Source: CAZASK01 sp964487845 (GTDB lineage Bacteria; Chlamydiota; Chlamydiia; Chlamydiales; FEN-1388). From it: DNA of 64,000 nucleotides. The number at the start of each line of letters is the position of its first letter. Positions within the stretch are counted from its first letter, which is position 1. This document shows, in pieces, positions 19,701 to 27,688 of the stretch. The translations under genes and the position numbers were made by a program. The stretch is from NCBI GenBank assembly GCA_964487845.1, contig CAZASK010000007.1, forward strand, positions 1 through 64,000. The letters are read 5' to 3'. The notes beneath the pieces were generated by a model, which did no database searches, was not told the origin of the DNA, and was given only the letters and a program-made list of their open reading frames with translations.

Positions 19701-22700
19701 GTTGTCATACACACCTAAAAGCTGTGTGTCTTGAAATACACATTGCCCATTCGTGATACTGAAAGTACTTATGGTTCTCCTCTGCGAATCAGATATTGTA
19801 TACACATCTGGTGCTTTTTTCTGAATCTTGGCGCTGGAGAATTGACTATTCATAGTAGCAAGAATAGGAGGAAGCTGAGTAGTGACTACCTGCTCTATTT
19901 TTTCTAAATCTTCTTTTCGACTTTTTATCTCGCTGGATAATTCAATTAATTGAGAACTTGTATTCTGTGCATCTCTGTAACGAATTGAAGATGCCGTATT
20001 CTGAGGAGTAGGATGACTCTGATGCATGATGTGAGCTATCGTAGCATAGGCAAATAGCTGTTCTTCAATCTCATTTTGAGGAATATGACTACATATATTG
20101 CCTGAGCACGCTAAAATCGTCTCTAGTAGAATAGGACGAGAAGCGGTAAATTTTTCTTTCATCCCTACCTGAAAGACACGCAGTAACTCATTATCCGATA
20201 TCACGCACATTTGTGAAGGGATTTTAGAAGAGCGATGTGAATGATCTAAATAATTTTGTATATTTTTTGCAATCCAGGTCAGATTTGCCGCCGTCACTAT
20301 GTCTTCTACTTGAAGAGCATTTTCAATTTTTTGCTGAAAAAAGTCTCTTATGCACCCTACAAGGCGAGGGATGTCATTCGTTTTGTTAAAAGCGCTGGCA
20401 AGCACCTCTGGTCTAAATAGAAGACTATGAAAAAGCTGACACCACTTGTTATCAAAAAGAAGATCGTGCCGCTCTGAAAAAAATATGAGCAGCGAATCAA
20501 CGAGCATATCAGGAGTTGCGACAAGCGAACATAGATTTTGTACAATGTCTGGCGATAGAGTATGAACCCATAAATCACCGTCTCGAATGAGTGTATCTAC
20601 ATGAAAAGGAGCTAATGCTTCCTTATCATTCAACACACTATTCATTTTCGTGTGCAGAAAGTTATGAAATTGCAGAAAATCCCGTGGTAAAGCAGATGCA
20701 TATTGATTGTGTGATGTTTTTTCCCGTTCAAACCCACTCTGTTTTTGCAACAAAAATGTGCATTTTCCAGGGATCTTTTTCCCATCGAAGTTGCACAAAC
20801 TACGTGGGAAGTTTTCTTGCTTAATGGGGTTATGTTGCTTTTCTGGATAATTAAAAAGATGCCTCGTGCGCACTCCCCAATCAAGCATCGTAGTAAAATC
20901 TTCTGGCACACAGACGTCATTATTTTGAGTACCAAGCTGACTCTTCCACTTCGTATCATCCAAGAAAAACATAGCTCTATAGATATTCCCTGCCGTAGTT
21001 TGACTTAATTCGGGTTGAACATATTGCTTGGGCCAATGATGTGGTCTTTTTGCAACGATATGAGGGGCTTGAGATAACGTATTCTGCAACTCGTTTATCT
21101 TTCGCTCTATGCTTCTAATCTCATCTCTGATATCAGATTTGTCGCCTGATTTTTTACACTTTCCCCACTCTTGTTCTTTCTCAGTAAGTTCCTGTTTTTT
21201 TTTGTCGAGCTGTTGTTGAGTCTCATTCTTTAATTTCTCTACTTCACGTTTTTGCAGCTCTCTATCACGCGTGATCGACTCTTGTACCTGTTTCTGTAAA
21301 GGCTCATTTCTTGTATCCTTATACCAGTCCATAACAGATGTCGCTATGTGCTCATTCAGCGTATAGGAATTCTCCTCATGAAAGTCGACAGAAGCAAAAA
21401 TGTTAGTATATTTATTATTAGACGATAGCCACAGATCGTCATGTAGCTTAACCCAGAATGGATCTGTGCACTGTATATCTTTCGCAAAATATATTGAATT
21501 CGGACAGACAATATTGCTCCCTCTTCCTTGCAAAGGCAGCTTGGGTAAACATTCAGTTTTGGTACGCTGACAATAGGCTTGTTCTAAATGGCGTACGAGG
21601 CACAGCATCATGATCTGATGTGAAGGAGAGCTCTTGTCAAGATTTGTATACAGACAATTTGCAATTTGTGAAATTGCTTCAAAACTCATTTTTGCATCTT
21701 CAAAGTTCATTTTTTCAATATTTTTAAATGAACCTATTTTTTTGAATAATTGGTCAAGGATGTCGGGAAGAACCTTTTTTACATCTTCTCTACCGACGAT
21801 TTTTTGAATACCCTGCAGTATGAGCTCATATTTTTTTTGAAAGTTTTGATCTTGTGGAGTAGGAAGGTTGTGTATGTCCTGTACTATCTTGACGATGTCT
21901 TCTTGATGAAATTTTGCGATAATGGAGTCGCCATCCGTTGTTTTCATATCAGAAATATCTTTGAAGTCAGAACTTTTTGTGATACTGAGCGAAACGAGTT
22001 GAGATACATTGCCCACACTTCTCAAGTTATTATGAGATTCGAACTGCAATACTTTCGCATCCATCTGTTTGAGCATATTTTGATAGAGCACGATTTTCTT
22101 TTTTGCTTCGACTATTTTTTCAGAAGGGAGTATGGCAGAAAGGTTTTCAAGACTTTTCGCAAATTGTTCTATAGAGCGCTTGATGATCGAATAGGACTCA
22201 CGAGTCTCTTTATGTGCCTCTACAGTTGTAATATTTTTTGAAGCAATCTTCTGTAAATCTGGAATATAGCGCTCGAGTAAGAACAGCTTAAATTCCATTT
22301 TGAATAATTTATAATCGCGTTGCGTCATATTGTTCGCAAGACAGGCTAACAGCGATTTGTAGGTACATGTTCCAGATCGCTGCGGAGATACTAGTCGCTG
22401 TACATTCGGATCTATTTTTTCCGATTCCCCTCCAAGCATTGGAAGCAGCTGACCTACCAACACATCGGCAGGGCCTCCCAGTCCCTTTTCCCCCTCTTTT
22501 GACCAAGACGTCAACATCTGTAAAGATGCAAAAAACGATTTTTTAAACATCCGCTTTTCATCAATCTCGCATACAGCAATACAACCATCTACTTTTTTAC
22601 GATATCCTTTTTGAAATGACGAATGATATTGACTTCCAGCACCTTCGTTATAAATTCTAAAGCTGTATTTTCCATTTTTATTCTTTTCAATCTCATACAC

Positions 22701-23771
22701 AATCGCATGTCCACTCCATCCGCCAAAAAGAATACATTTCCCCTGCTTTTTAAGTTGTGAGAAGACTGTGTCTCTGAGCTCTTTTGGTTCTGTTAAACCA
22801 GTGGAAGATAGGGTAATTCCATTTTCAATCAGAGACTGTAGTTTGCTATTTTTTTCAGATTCTGGAATTCGCTCTTTGAGACAACTCGTGACGAGCGATC
22901 CAAAGGGGTTATAAACAGTTTCTCCTGCAAATTTTGATTCACCCACAAATGAATCACCAAATGCAAGAGCCATCTGTTGCAATGTTGGACTTTCTCCTGC
23001 ACTCTCTAATTGGATTTTCTCCGGAAATAAGACAGTATTGATATCGATGAAGGCATTGACCCCTTCATCCGAAGCTATAGCAGTCGCCTCTATCAGCGCT
23101 TGTCGAATGTGTGATTTTGCCTGATTTTGCACATCAATAGAATATGGCTCACTTTGAAGTTGATTCAATAGATCAAATAGCTCGCTTCGGTCTGAAAAGT
23201 TATTCAGGCATATACATAAGCTGTTCCACAACGTATCATCCAATTTCTCAATTGAATCAAACAATGACAATATACCTTTTTTAACGACATCTACGCCCAT
23301 GTGAATATTCGTTAATGCGGGTTTTTTTACCTTCTCTATTGGTATAGTGACTGACTTGAGTTTTTTTACATCTAGCTGCTTCAATGTCTTGGATTCAACA
23401 ACATGGTTTTGTAAAGATTGAAGTTGTTGACATAAGGCATACATTTTCTTTGTGCTGTCACCACTTTCCTGATCATCTTGACGTAAAGCTCTCGTGAGTA
23501 TCGCGGACGCACTGCCCAAATTTACTGTAATATCAAATCGGTTCCTCCCCCCACGAAACATTCCTATTCTATTCTTAAAACCTTCCCAGCCAGCACGAAG
23601 CGATCCCTTTTTAAGGAAGACAAAGTCTCCATTTCCTTTTTTCATCAAAAAAAACGCCGTAATCTTCGTACTGGTTGAAGCTTCAGCATCCTTATTGATC
23701 TTCTCGTAGCTCTTCAAAATGTTGTTCGCCGAACGTATATCATCTTCTGGTAGTGGAATAAGTGACTGCAT
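13794..23771 (-). CDS. Giant DUF3638-type helicase-like protein with a candidate N-terminal cysteine peptidase
   Basis: This 3325-residue protein fills a tenth of a megabase's sixth part of the window, about 10 kb. Near residues 2205-2215 it has a Walker A loop (MGAGKTSVLQP). A DEAD-like box (MDEADM) follows at about 2340, and a motif-VI-like SVFRMRQILFGQS at about 2835. This set, with a Glu-rich 'EVEVEQEREVEVQ' stretch near 3090, matches DUF3638/DUF3645 proteins, large and mostly eukaryotic proteins of unknown function. Near the N-terminus, GGWSGHAIVYE (His355), IYNEGAG (Asn375) and PQRSGTCTYKSLLA (Cys469) look like a permuted papain-type site. A coiled coil lies at about 840-900, and a TPR-like stretch near 1625. 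No signal peptide or membrane segment is seen. Secretion into the host is possible but unproven. Confidence 0.7.
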   Translation of the reverse strand: MQSLIPLPEDDIRSANNILKSYEKINKDAEASTSTKITAFFLMKKGNGDFVFLKKGSLRAGWEGFKNRIGMFRGGRNRFDITVNLGSASAILTRALRQDDQESGDSTKKMYALCQQLQSLQNHVVESKTLKQLDVKKLKSVTIPIEKVKKPALTNIHMGVDVVKKGILSLFDSIEKLDDTLWNSLCICLNNFSDRSELFDLLNQLQSEPYSIDVQNQAKSHIRQALIEATAIASDEGVNAFIDINTVLFPEKIQLESAGESPTLQQMALAFGDSFVGESKFAGETVYNPFGSLVTSCLKERIPESEKNSKLQSLIENGITLSSTGLTEPKELRDTVFSQLKKQGKCILFGGWSGHAIVYEIEKNKNGKYSFRIYNEGAGSQYHSSFQKGYRKKVDGCIAVCEIDEKRMFKKSFFASLQMLTSWSKEGEKGLGGPADVLVGQLLPMLGGESEKIDPNVQRLVSPQRSGTCTYKSLLACLANNMTQRDYKLFKMEFKLFLLERYIPDLQKIASKNITTVEAHKETRESYSIIKRSIEQFAKSLENLSAILPSEKIVEAKKKIVLYQNMLKQMDAKVLQFESHNNLRSVGNVSQLVSLSITKSSDFKDISDMKTTDGDSIIAKFHQEDIVKIVQDIHNLPTPQDQNFQKKYELILQGIQKIVGREDVKKVLPDILDQLFKKIGSFKNIEKMNFEDAKMSFEAISQIANCLYTNLDKSSPSHQIMMLCLVRHLEQAYCQRTKTECLPKLPLQGRGSNIVCPNSIYFAKDIQCTDPFWVKLHDDLWLSSNNKYTNIFASVDFHEENSYTLNEHIATSVMDWYKDTRNEPLQKQVQESITRDRELQKREVEKLKNETQQQLDKKKQELTEKEQEWGKCKKSGDKSDIRDEIRSIERKINELQNTLSQAPHIVAKRPHHWPKQYVQPELSQTTAGNIYRAMFFLDDTKWKSQLGTQNNDVCVPEDFTTMLDWGVRTRHLFNYPEKQHNPIKQENFPRSLCNFDGKKIPGKCTFLLQKQSGFEREKTSHNQYASALPRDFLQFHNFLHTKMNSVLNDKEALAPFHVDTLIRDGDLWVHTLSPDIVQNLCSLVATPDMLVDSLLIFFSERHDLLFDNKWCQLFHSLLFRPEVLASAFNKTNDIPRLVGCIRDFFQQKIENALQVEDIVTAANLTWIAKNIQNYLDHSHRSSKIPSQMCVISDNELLRVFQVGMKEKFTASRPILLETILACSGNICSHIPQNEIEEQLFAYATIAHIMHQSHPTPQNTASSIRYRDAQNTSSQLIELSSEIKSRKEDLEKIEQVVTTQLPPILATMNSQFSSAKIQKKAPDVYTISDSQRRTISTFSITNGQCVFQDTQLLGVYDNELSESLLKKIKNEKVFGDPPTIPLDRLRCYVDRGTTYIKDPETECMLRVINNAIYIKTHVEGEEKWLLHRNYQSNEKELQRMEMNFVMRDGENGVYFCDPKTNKAVFQSTYSNNTISRLSDGARVVNIEPNSLFSRFESSDRILALANSDNDVLQEVQLARFNLTFQHEGTEWKCAEHAGWQLAPETEQFAPHIGSEVGYLVLKKGNQRKVLFPVLDPKKDFGNENKKSFNFEYNYDFEETSPAKKQYVECTLNGNKLVPNSLFARFHLARLYLETGCIDEAEELLFAHVAESTHQKFTEEEVQCLQAIVLKSASGDIAGRTIKIRLKALYLLEKNKMQFGFSQEKMQKEMKSQESEDEKAQQENTNIVVELIKDYLGKLKQISPLDPSQERILLQPFVDNDPLIEMRYNELSNLEFQLPDIQETAQYSPPSPNIQVGFMDYQSKPTIWARLKYFKARLTNTFPFDPHSVTSEELNKYGALLIAEVEKEKTFADITKNGFMQMSFVLGQSSDTKVKTLGLALYAYLYRQHAPSIQKNAQERFRKVASGKALVEPKPKISQSKIQYEMKALDSIETPSHEDIYIPGLVKSYLQEQNMGGVVESKGEELFKSEAPEVKKGTFIEEKFKQVQEDLQSTPSDENVYTVQSEKDLGAFRQEISQKLTQERTRLSEMEFQIVHSVSSTLMLASHFTFASKNRTLPSIQELCVLCSKKDFKSYAKKMYPELNDQGLDQLKNAVQKYLIEKQFAQHLERTIQQVDAVLEIDKKLLQIQSLDSEATKTLQITRETVLNTLGRFASAQRAYDLKHPYATQFLFIETVLNIKMRKDQIDNIEKFLTAVGEEKEIVLQMIMGAGKTSVLQPILGFLFADPNTLSVIDVPNALFEPVKDGLQRVLGSAFNQFIYTVPYERTQAKDITFLKNCLHTLMEVQERGGCLLRTPRVKYSILTSLSEAYHDKENKVDGAAERVELIAQIVELLELNEVVQMDEADMTMDPNVTFKFPVGEAGVIDTGRAELLTDFIGKALMDETMQELVSLDFCTAFKKRQDPNYQKKGAAMTKDLWDQKIKPHLTKLALEELSTKIEKMKNLSEEDKEKIRRFLIREEGKPSLNEIEQWIVQQFTESERHFLAVMGIAITKIFPSSFAKECGSHYGVDPQEGRYLARPYAAAQSPKVSSYGNPYQQLVYSAQMAFYYGVPRDAAKKMLGQLQHQARCAIADGENIQNTAAFKTFMQVMGDGPLQFSLLEQPISEKLIDAFTKGCSRDPKMIKEYLATFVFPQIRIYEQSVSATPQTLISSSKLKYGYTGTLHTGILSRTATAIAEKGTDGKTILAVQKKMESKVANTRVFQENAGSFPEQMIEAFCQDKDLDVFIDSGGWLKEVNMREYAAQLRQKTKDRGIEAIVYHNAKGVIVSLEPKQVGSDELVEVPIACSRYKTTEGKTLTLIAQRYETGTNIPQRPTAKAFMSMRKAMTKRDALQSVFRMRQILFGQSVSIALTNEVKEAMAFDLFEGLLSKPQFLQLFEQNNLTLENLLKATQELQLEPELQTALKEAFCAINEKDCLHFRDAFIQKFTPNSKDIWRYLTVNEALVEQNKNWEAAKHKMREVIEKPLRKLLSNVKIAPEVRSRAFRLFRDFLVQSSKDMPYTQFTSKAQFLTRHEAIQAQIEKSLQFYDKLEQDPEIKKLYDDNVRVPVDTQNQPRDVISQSLKDCVNEKEIPEKILIGQDSNDFEGELELEQETEHEIEVEVEQEREVEVQKIDAPLTEKKYTDLGIIAFSGYKIRDLLNREFDPLTARLPVSVKGILGNDPSISLSPNLFLQGGEIGTSGCAAYQLPGMYMLGMKNASGKEKFVFISARDAMLIKNGIYNSEGVKPAKVALFSFTGELVASTEKNETGGFDLDRVRKAGVIGKLCCPNSTFTRTDVEILQNKIVTNDEEKKNVCKLYEKNISYFPSAVSMYKKSPLRRFFYSKKAI

Positions 23772-23873
23772 GCAGTGTTTCTCTTAATTAGAATATGTAC
23801 TGACCCTGTTATAGATGGACAATATCTTGTGAATATATTTTTGAAAAACTCTTTTTTCCTGTCAGATAAAAAA

Positions 23874-23903
23874 TTGTTAATTAAATTTATTGATTGCTAT
23901 AAT
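23874..23903 (+). promoter_or_regulatory. Candidate promoter of the mla-type operon
   Basis: TTGTTA at 23874-23879 and a consensus TATAAT at 23898-23903 are separated by 18 bp, inside the AT-rich 159-bp gap between the divergent giant gene and the permease gene. The predicted start of transcription is about 20 nt before the ATG at 23931. Confidence 0.5.
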
Positions 23904-23930
23904 ATTGAATTAAATGTTTATGGTTAAGAA

Positions 23931-24713
23931 ATGAAAAAATGCATTCAATTATTCAATGCGCTTGGTGAATATCTCGTTATGATCGTAGAAACCATCTGGA
24001 CCTGCTGCACGAGACCGCCATCTTTCAAACTGATCCGTGATCAATTTTATCAAATCGGTGTTTTGTCCTTACCCGTAGTGGCTATTACAGGCCTTTCAAC
24101 TGGCATGGTTCTTGCAGCCCAATCCTTTTTCCAACTTCAAGACAAGGGACTTGCTGGCATGACAGGGCTTATGGTTACTAAATCGATGCTGGTCGAATTG
24201 GGCCCCATCTTGACAGCGTTCATGATTACAGGGCGTGTAGGGGCTGCTATTTGTGCAGAAATCGGCTCTATGAAAGTATCAGAACAAATCGACGCTCTTC
24301 GATCAATGGCAGTGTCTCCTATCCAATATTTAGTAGCTCCTCGTATGCTTGCCATGACATGCATGGTACCTCTTCTTACTATTTTTAGCTGCGCGATGGG
24401 AGTTTTCGGAGGCTATTTAGTCGCTGTAAACTTATACGGAATGACAGCACACAGTTTTTTTGAACCTCTTCCTACGCATATATCCACATTCGATCTCATC
24501 TCAGGCTTCATGAAGTCATTTCTTTTCGGGATCCTGATCGTCACTATTTCCTGTTTTCGAGGGATGAGAACACGAGGAGGGGCAGCAGGCGTTGGCAACA
24601 GCACCACGACAAGTGTCGTGATATGTTACTCTGCAATTTTAATCGCCAACTTCCTCTTAACTGTTGTGATGAATACATTGTACTGGATGCTCTATAGCGC
24701 AAGAGGGGTGTAA
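23931..24713 (+). CDS. mlaE: MlaE-type ABC transporter permease
   Basis: The 260-residue inner-membrane protein is a typical MlaE/YrbE permease. VAITGLSTGMVLAAQSF is followed by the conserved ELGPILTAFMITGRVGAAICAEIGSMKVSEQIDAL core, where the glutamate and glycines form the coupling region, and about five membrane segments. It is part of a complex that moves phospholipids between inner and outer membranes. The ATPase gene starts immediately after its stop, followed by an MCE-domain gene. Confidence 0.9.
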   Translation: MKKCIQLFNALGEYLVMIVETIWTCCTRPPSFKLIRDQFYQIGVLSLPVVAITGLSTGMVLAAQSFFQLQDKGLAGMTGLMVTKSMLVELGPILTAFMITGRVGAAICAEIGSMKVSEQIDALRSMAVSPIQYLVAPRMLAMTCMVPLLTIFSCAMGVFGGYLVAVNLYGMTAHSFFEPLPTHISTFDLISGFMKSFLFGILIVTISCFRGMRTRGGAAGVGNSTTTSVVICYSAILIANFLLTVVMNTLYWMLYSARGV

Positions 24714-25529
24714 ATGGCAGAAGCTCACGTAACCGAAAATCAAATGATGGCCATTCAGGTACATGATGTGTGGAAAAGCTATGGCTCCGTTCATGTATTG
24801 AAAGGTCTTTCTTTGTCTGTGCCGCAAGGGAAAACAATCGTTATCCTTGGGCGCTCTGGTGTTGGCAAATCGGTACTACTCAGACAGCTGCTAGGAATAG
24901 AAAAGCCTGATAGAGGGTCAATCATCGTACAAGGCCATCATATTACTAAGTTAAAACAAGAATCTCTGTACAAGATTATGGGCCACTTCGGCATGCTTTT
25001 TCAAAGCTCAGCACTTTTCGACTCTCTCTCTATTTTTGAAAATGTAGCCTTCTACCTGCTGCAGCATGGCATACCACATGGCAACAAAACACACCTAAAA
25101 GACATGGTAGCAACGGCGCTAAAAAAAGTAGGCCTTGAAGGGTATGAAAATAAGATGCCATCAGAGCTATCAGGGGGACAAAAGCGAAGAGCTGCATTAG
25201 CGCGCCTTATCATTTACAAACCGAAAATCATGCTCTACGACGAGCCAACAACAGGACTCGATCCTATTACAGCCATGCAAATTAATGAGCTCATTATCCA
25301 AACACATCAAGAGCTGAACGCAACCACTGTTGTGGTGACTCATGACATTCGATCTGCTCTTGAAATAGGCGATATCTTTGCACTGCATAGTGATGGAAAA
25401 ATCGCCTTTATAGCAGATAAAGAACAGTTTATACAGCGTCAAGAGCCTTTTATATCAGGTTTCTTTACACATGCAATTATTCCTGAGCGATATGCTGCGC
25501 TCATTCATAAAGAGGGACAACATGTTTGA
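24714..25529 (+). CDS. mlaF: MlaF-type ABC transporter ATPase
   Basis: The 271-residue ATPase powers the MlaE permease. It has Walker A GRSGVGKSVLL, the Q-loop FGMLFQSSALFDS, the signature LSGGQKRRAALARL, Walker B IMLYDEPTTGLDP and the switch histidine in VVTHDIRSA. The N-terminus MAEAHVTENQMMAIQVHDVWKSYG may begin at a later Met. It abuts the permease gene and overlaps the MCE gene by 8 bp. Confidence 0.93.
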   Translation: MAEAHVTENQMMAIQVHDVWKSYGSVHVLKGLSLSVPQGKTIVILGRSGVGKSVLLRQLLGIEKPDRGSIIVQGHHITKLKQESLYKIMGHFGMLFQSSALFDSLSIFENVAFYLLQHGIPHGNKTHLKDMVATALKKVGLEGYENKMPSELSGGQKRRAALARLIIYKPKIMLYDEPTTGLDPITAMQINELIIQTHQELNATTVVVTHDIRSALEIGDIFALHSDGKIAFIADKEQFIQRQEPFISGFFTHAIIPERYAALIHKEGQHV

Positions 25530-26892
25530 TAAATGGAAAAACTTTTCTATTGGAATTGTAGCGACCATAGCTATAGCACTAGTAGTATGGGTCATGCTCT
25601 TTCTCCATCCTACATTTGGTGACGGCGGAAAGCTCATTCGGGTGCGCTTTCCAAACGTAGAAAAGGTAGGCATTGGCACACGCGTTACCTACGCAGGTAA
25701 ACCAGTTGGCGAAGTGATCGCTTTCAACATGGTGCCCGAAGCTCGAGCCACCACAGCTAATAACACAGATCCACTCTTTATCTATGAACTTACTCTAGCC
25801 ATAGATTCCCATATCATTCTCTATGCTAGCGACGATATCAGAATACAAACAGCTGGTTTAATGGGCGAAAAAAATATTGCCATCACTCCAAAGCGCTCTC
25901 AAGATGGATCCATGGTAGTTTTGCAAAATAATGAACTCATCCATGCTACGACAAGCGATTCCGTGGAAGACACCTTTAAAGGGCTGAATAACGTATCTCG
26001 AAAAGCAGAGAAAACACTTGATGAATTGATTGCATTATTAGACAAAAACCAGGCCAACTTTCAAAAAACGATGAGTGCTATAGAGCAAAGCTCGGCCGAA
26101 CTACAAGCTCTTGTAAAGCGCTCGAATGAACTCGACCTTCCGGGAACCCTTGCAACGACACTCACAACAGCCAATCAGATGTGCCAGGCGCTTACTGCAA
26201 CGATTGCAAAGGTAGAAGAGGGAAAAATTGTAGAAAATCTTGCAACTACAGCAGCAAATTTCAAAAATTTTTCAGAGGCTGCTGACAGCGTAGCTGTAAA
26301 AGAGATGATCACACAAGCCAAACAGTCTGTCGACAACTTAGCTGCTCTTACACTCGAAGTACATGACTCTTGGGGGCATGTCGATGATGCTGCGCAATCT
26401 TTGTCGCACACAATGAAGCAATGTGATGCCCTAATAGCTTCAGTCGCAGAAGGGAAAGGGACTCTTGGAAAGTTTTTAAATTCGGATGACATATATCTCA
26501 AAGCACAAGGAATCCTTGCAAAAGTGGATACCTCTATTGCTGATGTAAATAATTATGGAATGCTCTTTCACTTAGATAAGTCATGGCAAAGAGAGCGAAG
26601 AAAGCGAATCCTTGAACTTGAACAACTGCAAACAGCATCGCAATTCAAGTCATTTTTAGATCGCGAGCTATCTCAGATAGCAACATCGGTCTCTCGTGTA
26701 GGAATAGCGCTTGACAAAGCGGATACAGCACTTGCCGCAACTGATAACATGCCCAATAAGGCACTTGCTAAACGCGAATTCATGTCCTCATACAATGAGC
26801 TTTTAGGTCAGCTACAGCAATTGGAAAATACATTAAAAACATATGGTGGCGAACATATAGCTGAAAGTGATAGTGTGCTCTTGAATCCTTGA
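25522..26892 (+). CDS. MCE-domain (MlaD-like) periplasmic lipid transport protein, extended
   Basis: The start at 25522 has GAGGGA just before it, and gives MFDKWKNFSIGIVAT and 456 residues. One membrane anchor (about 7-28) is followed by the MCE domain (about 35-120: LIRVRFPNVEKVGIGTRVTYAGKPVGEV, then AGLMGEKNIAI). The remaining 330 residues are mostly helical, with repeated heptad-like stretches. E. coli MlaD has 183 residues, so this one carries a long helical extension, as in PqiB- or LetB-like tunnels or actinobacterial Mce proteins. It would span part of the periplasm and pass lipids to or from MlaEF. Confidence 0.88.
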   Translation: MFDKWKNFSIGIVATIAIALVVWVMLFLHPTFGDGGKLIRVRFPNVEKVGIGTRVTYAGKPVGEVIAFNMVPEARATTANNTDPLFIYELTLAIDSHIILYASDDIRIQTAGLMGEKNIAITPKRSQDGSMVVLQNNELIHATTSDSVEDTFKGLNNVSRKAEKTLDELIALLDKNQANFQKTMSAIEQSSAELQALVKRSNELDLPGTLATTLTTANQMCQALTATIAKVEEGKIVENLATTAANFKNFSEAADSVAVKEMITQAKQSVDNLAALTLEVHDSWGHVDDAAQSLSHTMKQCDALIASVAEGKGTLGKFLNSDDIYLKAQGILAKVDTSIADVNNYGMLFHLDKSWQRERRKRILELEQLQTASQFKSFLDRELSQIATSVSRVGIALDKADTALAATDNMPNKALAKREFMSSYNELLGQLQQLENTLKTYGGEHIAESDSVLLNP

Positions 26893-26903
26893 GAGGGTAC
26901 AAG

Positions 26904-27473
26904 ATGGAGCTATCCCCGTTAGTCAAGCTACAAAAAGGCACTTTTCTTATTGCAAGTCCTGAGATCGAGTCAGGACTTTTCTCAAGAGGTGTTATTCTGA
27001 TATGTGAATATACCATCCACAACTCCTTTGGCTTGCTCATCAACAAGCCCCTTGATTTTGAACTACCCGAAGAGATTATGAGTGTGCATCATATCACGAA
27101 CCCGCGAGTGAGTATGAGGACCGGAGGCCCTGTTCAAACAAATCAGATGATGCTTTTGCACACCTATCATCATGACACACGCAATGTGCTCGAAATCACA
27201 GAAGGTGTGTATTTAGGAGGCAGCCTGCATCTTCTTCAAGAAATGCTTGCCAGCGACACTTCCCCCTACGTCACTCTCTGCTTTGGATATACAGGTTGGA
27301 CAGATGGACAGCTCGAACGTGAATTTTTAGATGGCAGCTGGCTTATCTATCCTGCAAACCAACACTATATTTTTGAAGTAGCACCAGAAAAATTGTGGCA
27401 AACTCTGCTTCGCGATATGGGAGGCAAATATGCCACCCTTTCCATGATCCCAGAAGATCTTTCAGTAAACTAA
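26904..27473 (+). CDS. yqgE: YqgE/AlgH family protein (UPF0301)
   Basis: The 189-residue product has the family pattern: KGTFLIASPEIESGLFSRGVIL, then HNSFGLLINKPL, GGPVQTNQMMLLH and FGYTGWTDGQLEREFLDGSWL. The function is not firmly known; AlgH was first linked to alginate regulation. The frame opens at a TTG (26889), but the ATG at 26904 with GAGAGGG 6 nt upstream is a much better start. It follows the MCE gene by 11 bp and probably ends the operon; the MITE begins 17 bp after its stop. Confidence 0.88.
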   Translation: MELSPLVKLQKGTFLIASPEIESGLFSRGVILICEYTIHNSFGLLINKPLDFELPEEIMSVHHITNPRVSMRTGGPVQTNQMMLLHTYHHDTRNVLEITEGVYLGGSLHLLQEMLASDTSPYVTLCFGYTGWTDGQLEREFLDGSWLIYPANQHYIFEVAPEKLWQTLLRDMGGKYATLSMIPEDLSVN

Positions 27474-27490
27474 AAACCTGATTAGAATAA

Positions 27491-27658
27491 TAGACCTCTT
27501 GCGTAATTAAGGGTTCGTCGCTTTTTGGGATTATTTTGGCCGCTTTTCGATTCGAATTACAGGGGTAATATCAACGGATATAATCCCTGTAATTCGAATC
27601 GAAACGCGGATCAAAAGAACCCGAAAATCGACAGAACCTTAATTACGCAAGAGGTCTA
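27491..27658. mobile_element. 168-bp MITE-like palindromic element, copy 1
   Basis: The element is one long imperfect palindrome. Its outermost 22 bp (starting TAGACCTCTTGCGTAATTAA) are perfectly inverted at the two ends, and an inner block CGATTCGAATTACAGGG is also inverted. A copy of equal length, differing at three positions, lies at 57082-57249. It has no room for a transposase and must be moved by an element elsewhere. TA at each boundary fits a TA target duplication (Tc1/IS630 style), but TA may simply belong to the repeat ends. As RNA it would fold into one long hairpin and could end the yqgE transcript. Confidence 0.85.
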
Positions 27659-27688
27659 ATGTAAAACAAGTTCTCAGGCACGCTCTCT

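Noticed and set aside
21750..22241. 163-codon frame on the plus strand
   Set aside because: It lies wholly inside the giant minus-strand gene, has a Phe/Tyr/Leu-rich shadow composition and shows no ribosome site.
24544..24837. 97-codon minus-strand frame across the mlaE/mlaF junction
   Set aside because: It overlaps two well-supported transporter genes on the other strand and has no family features.
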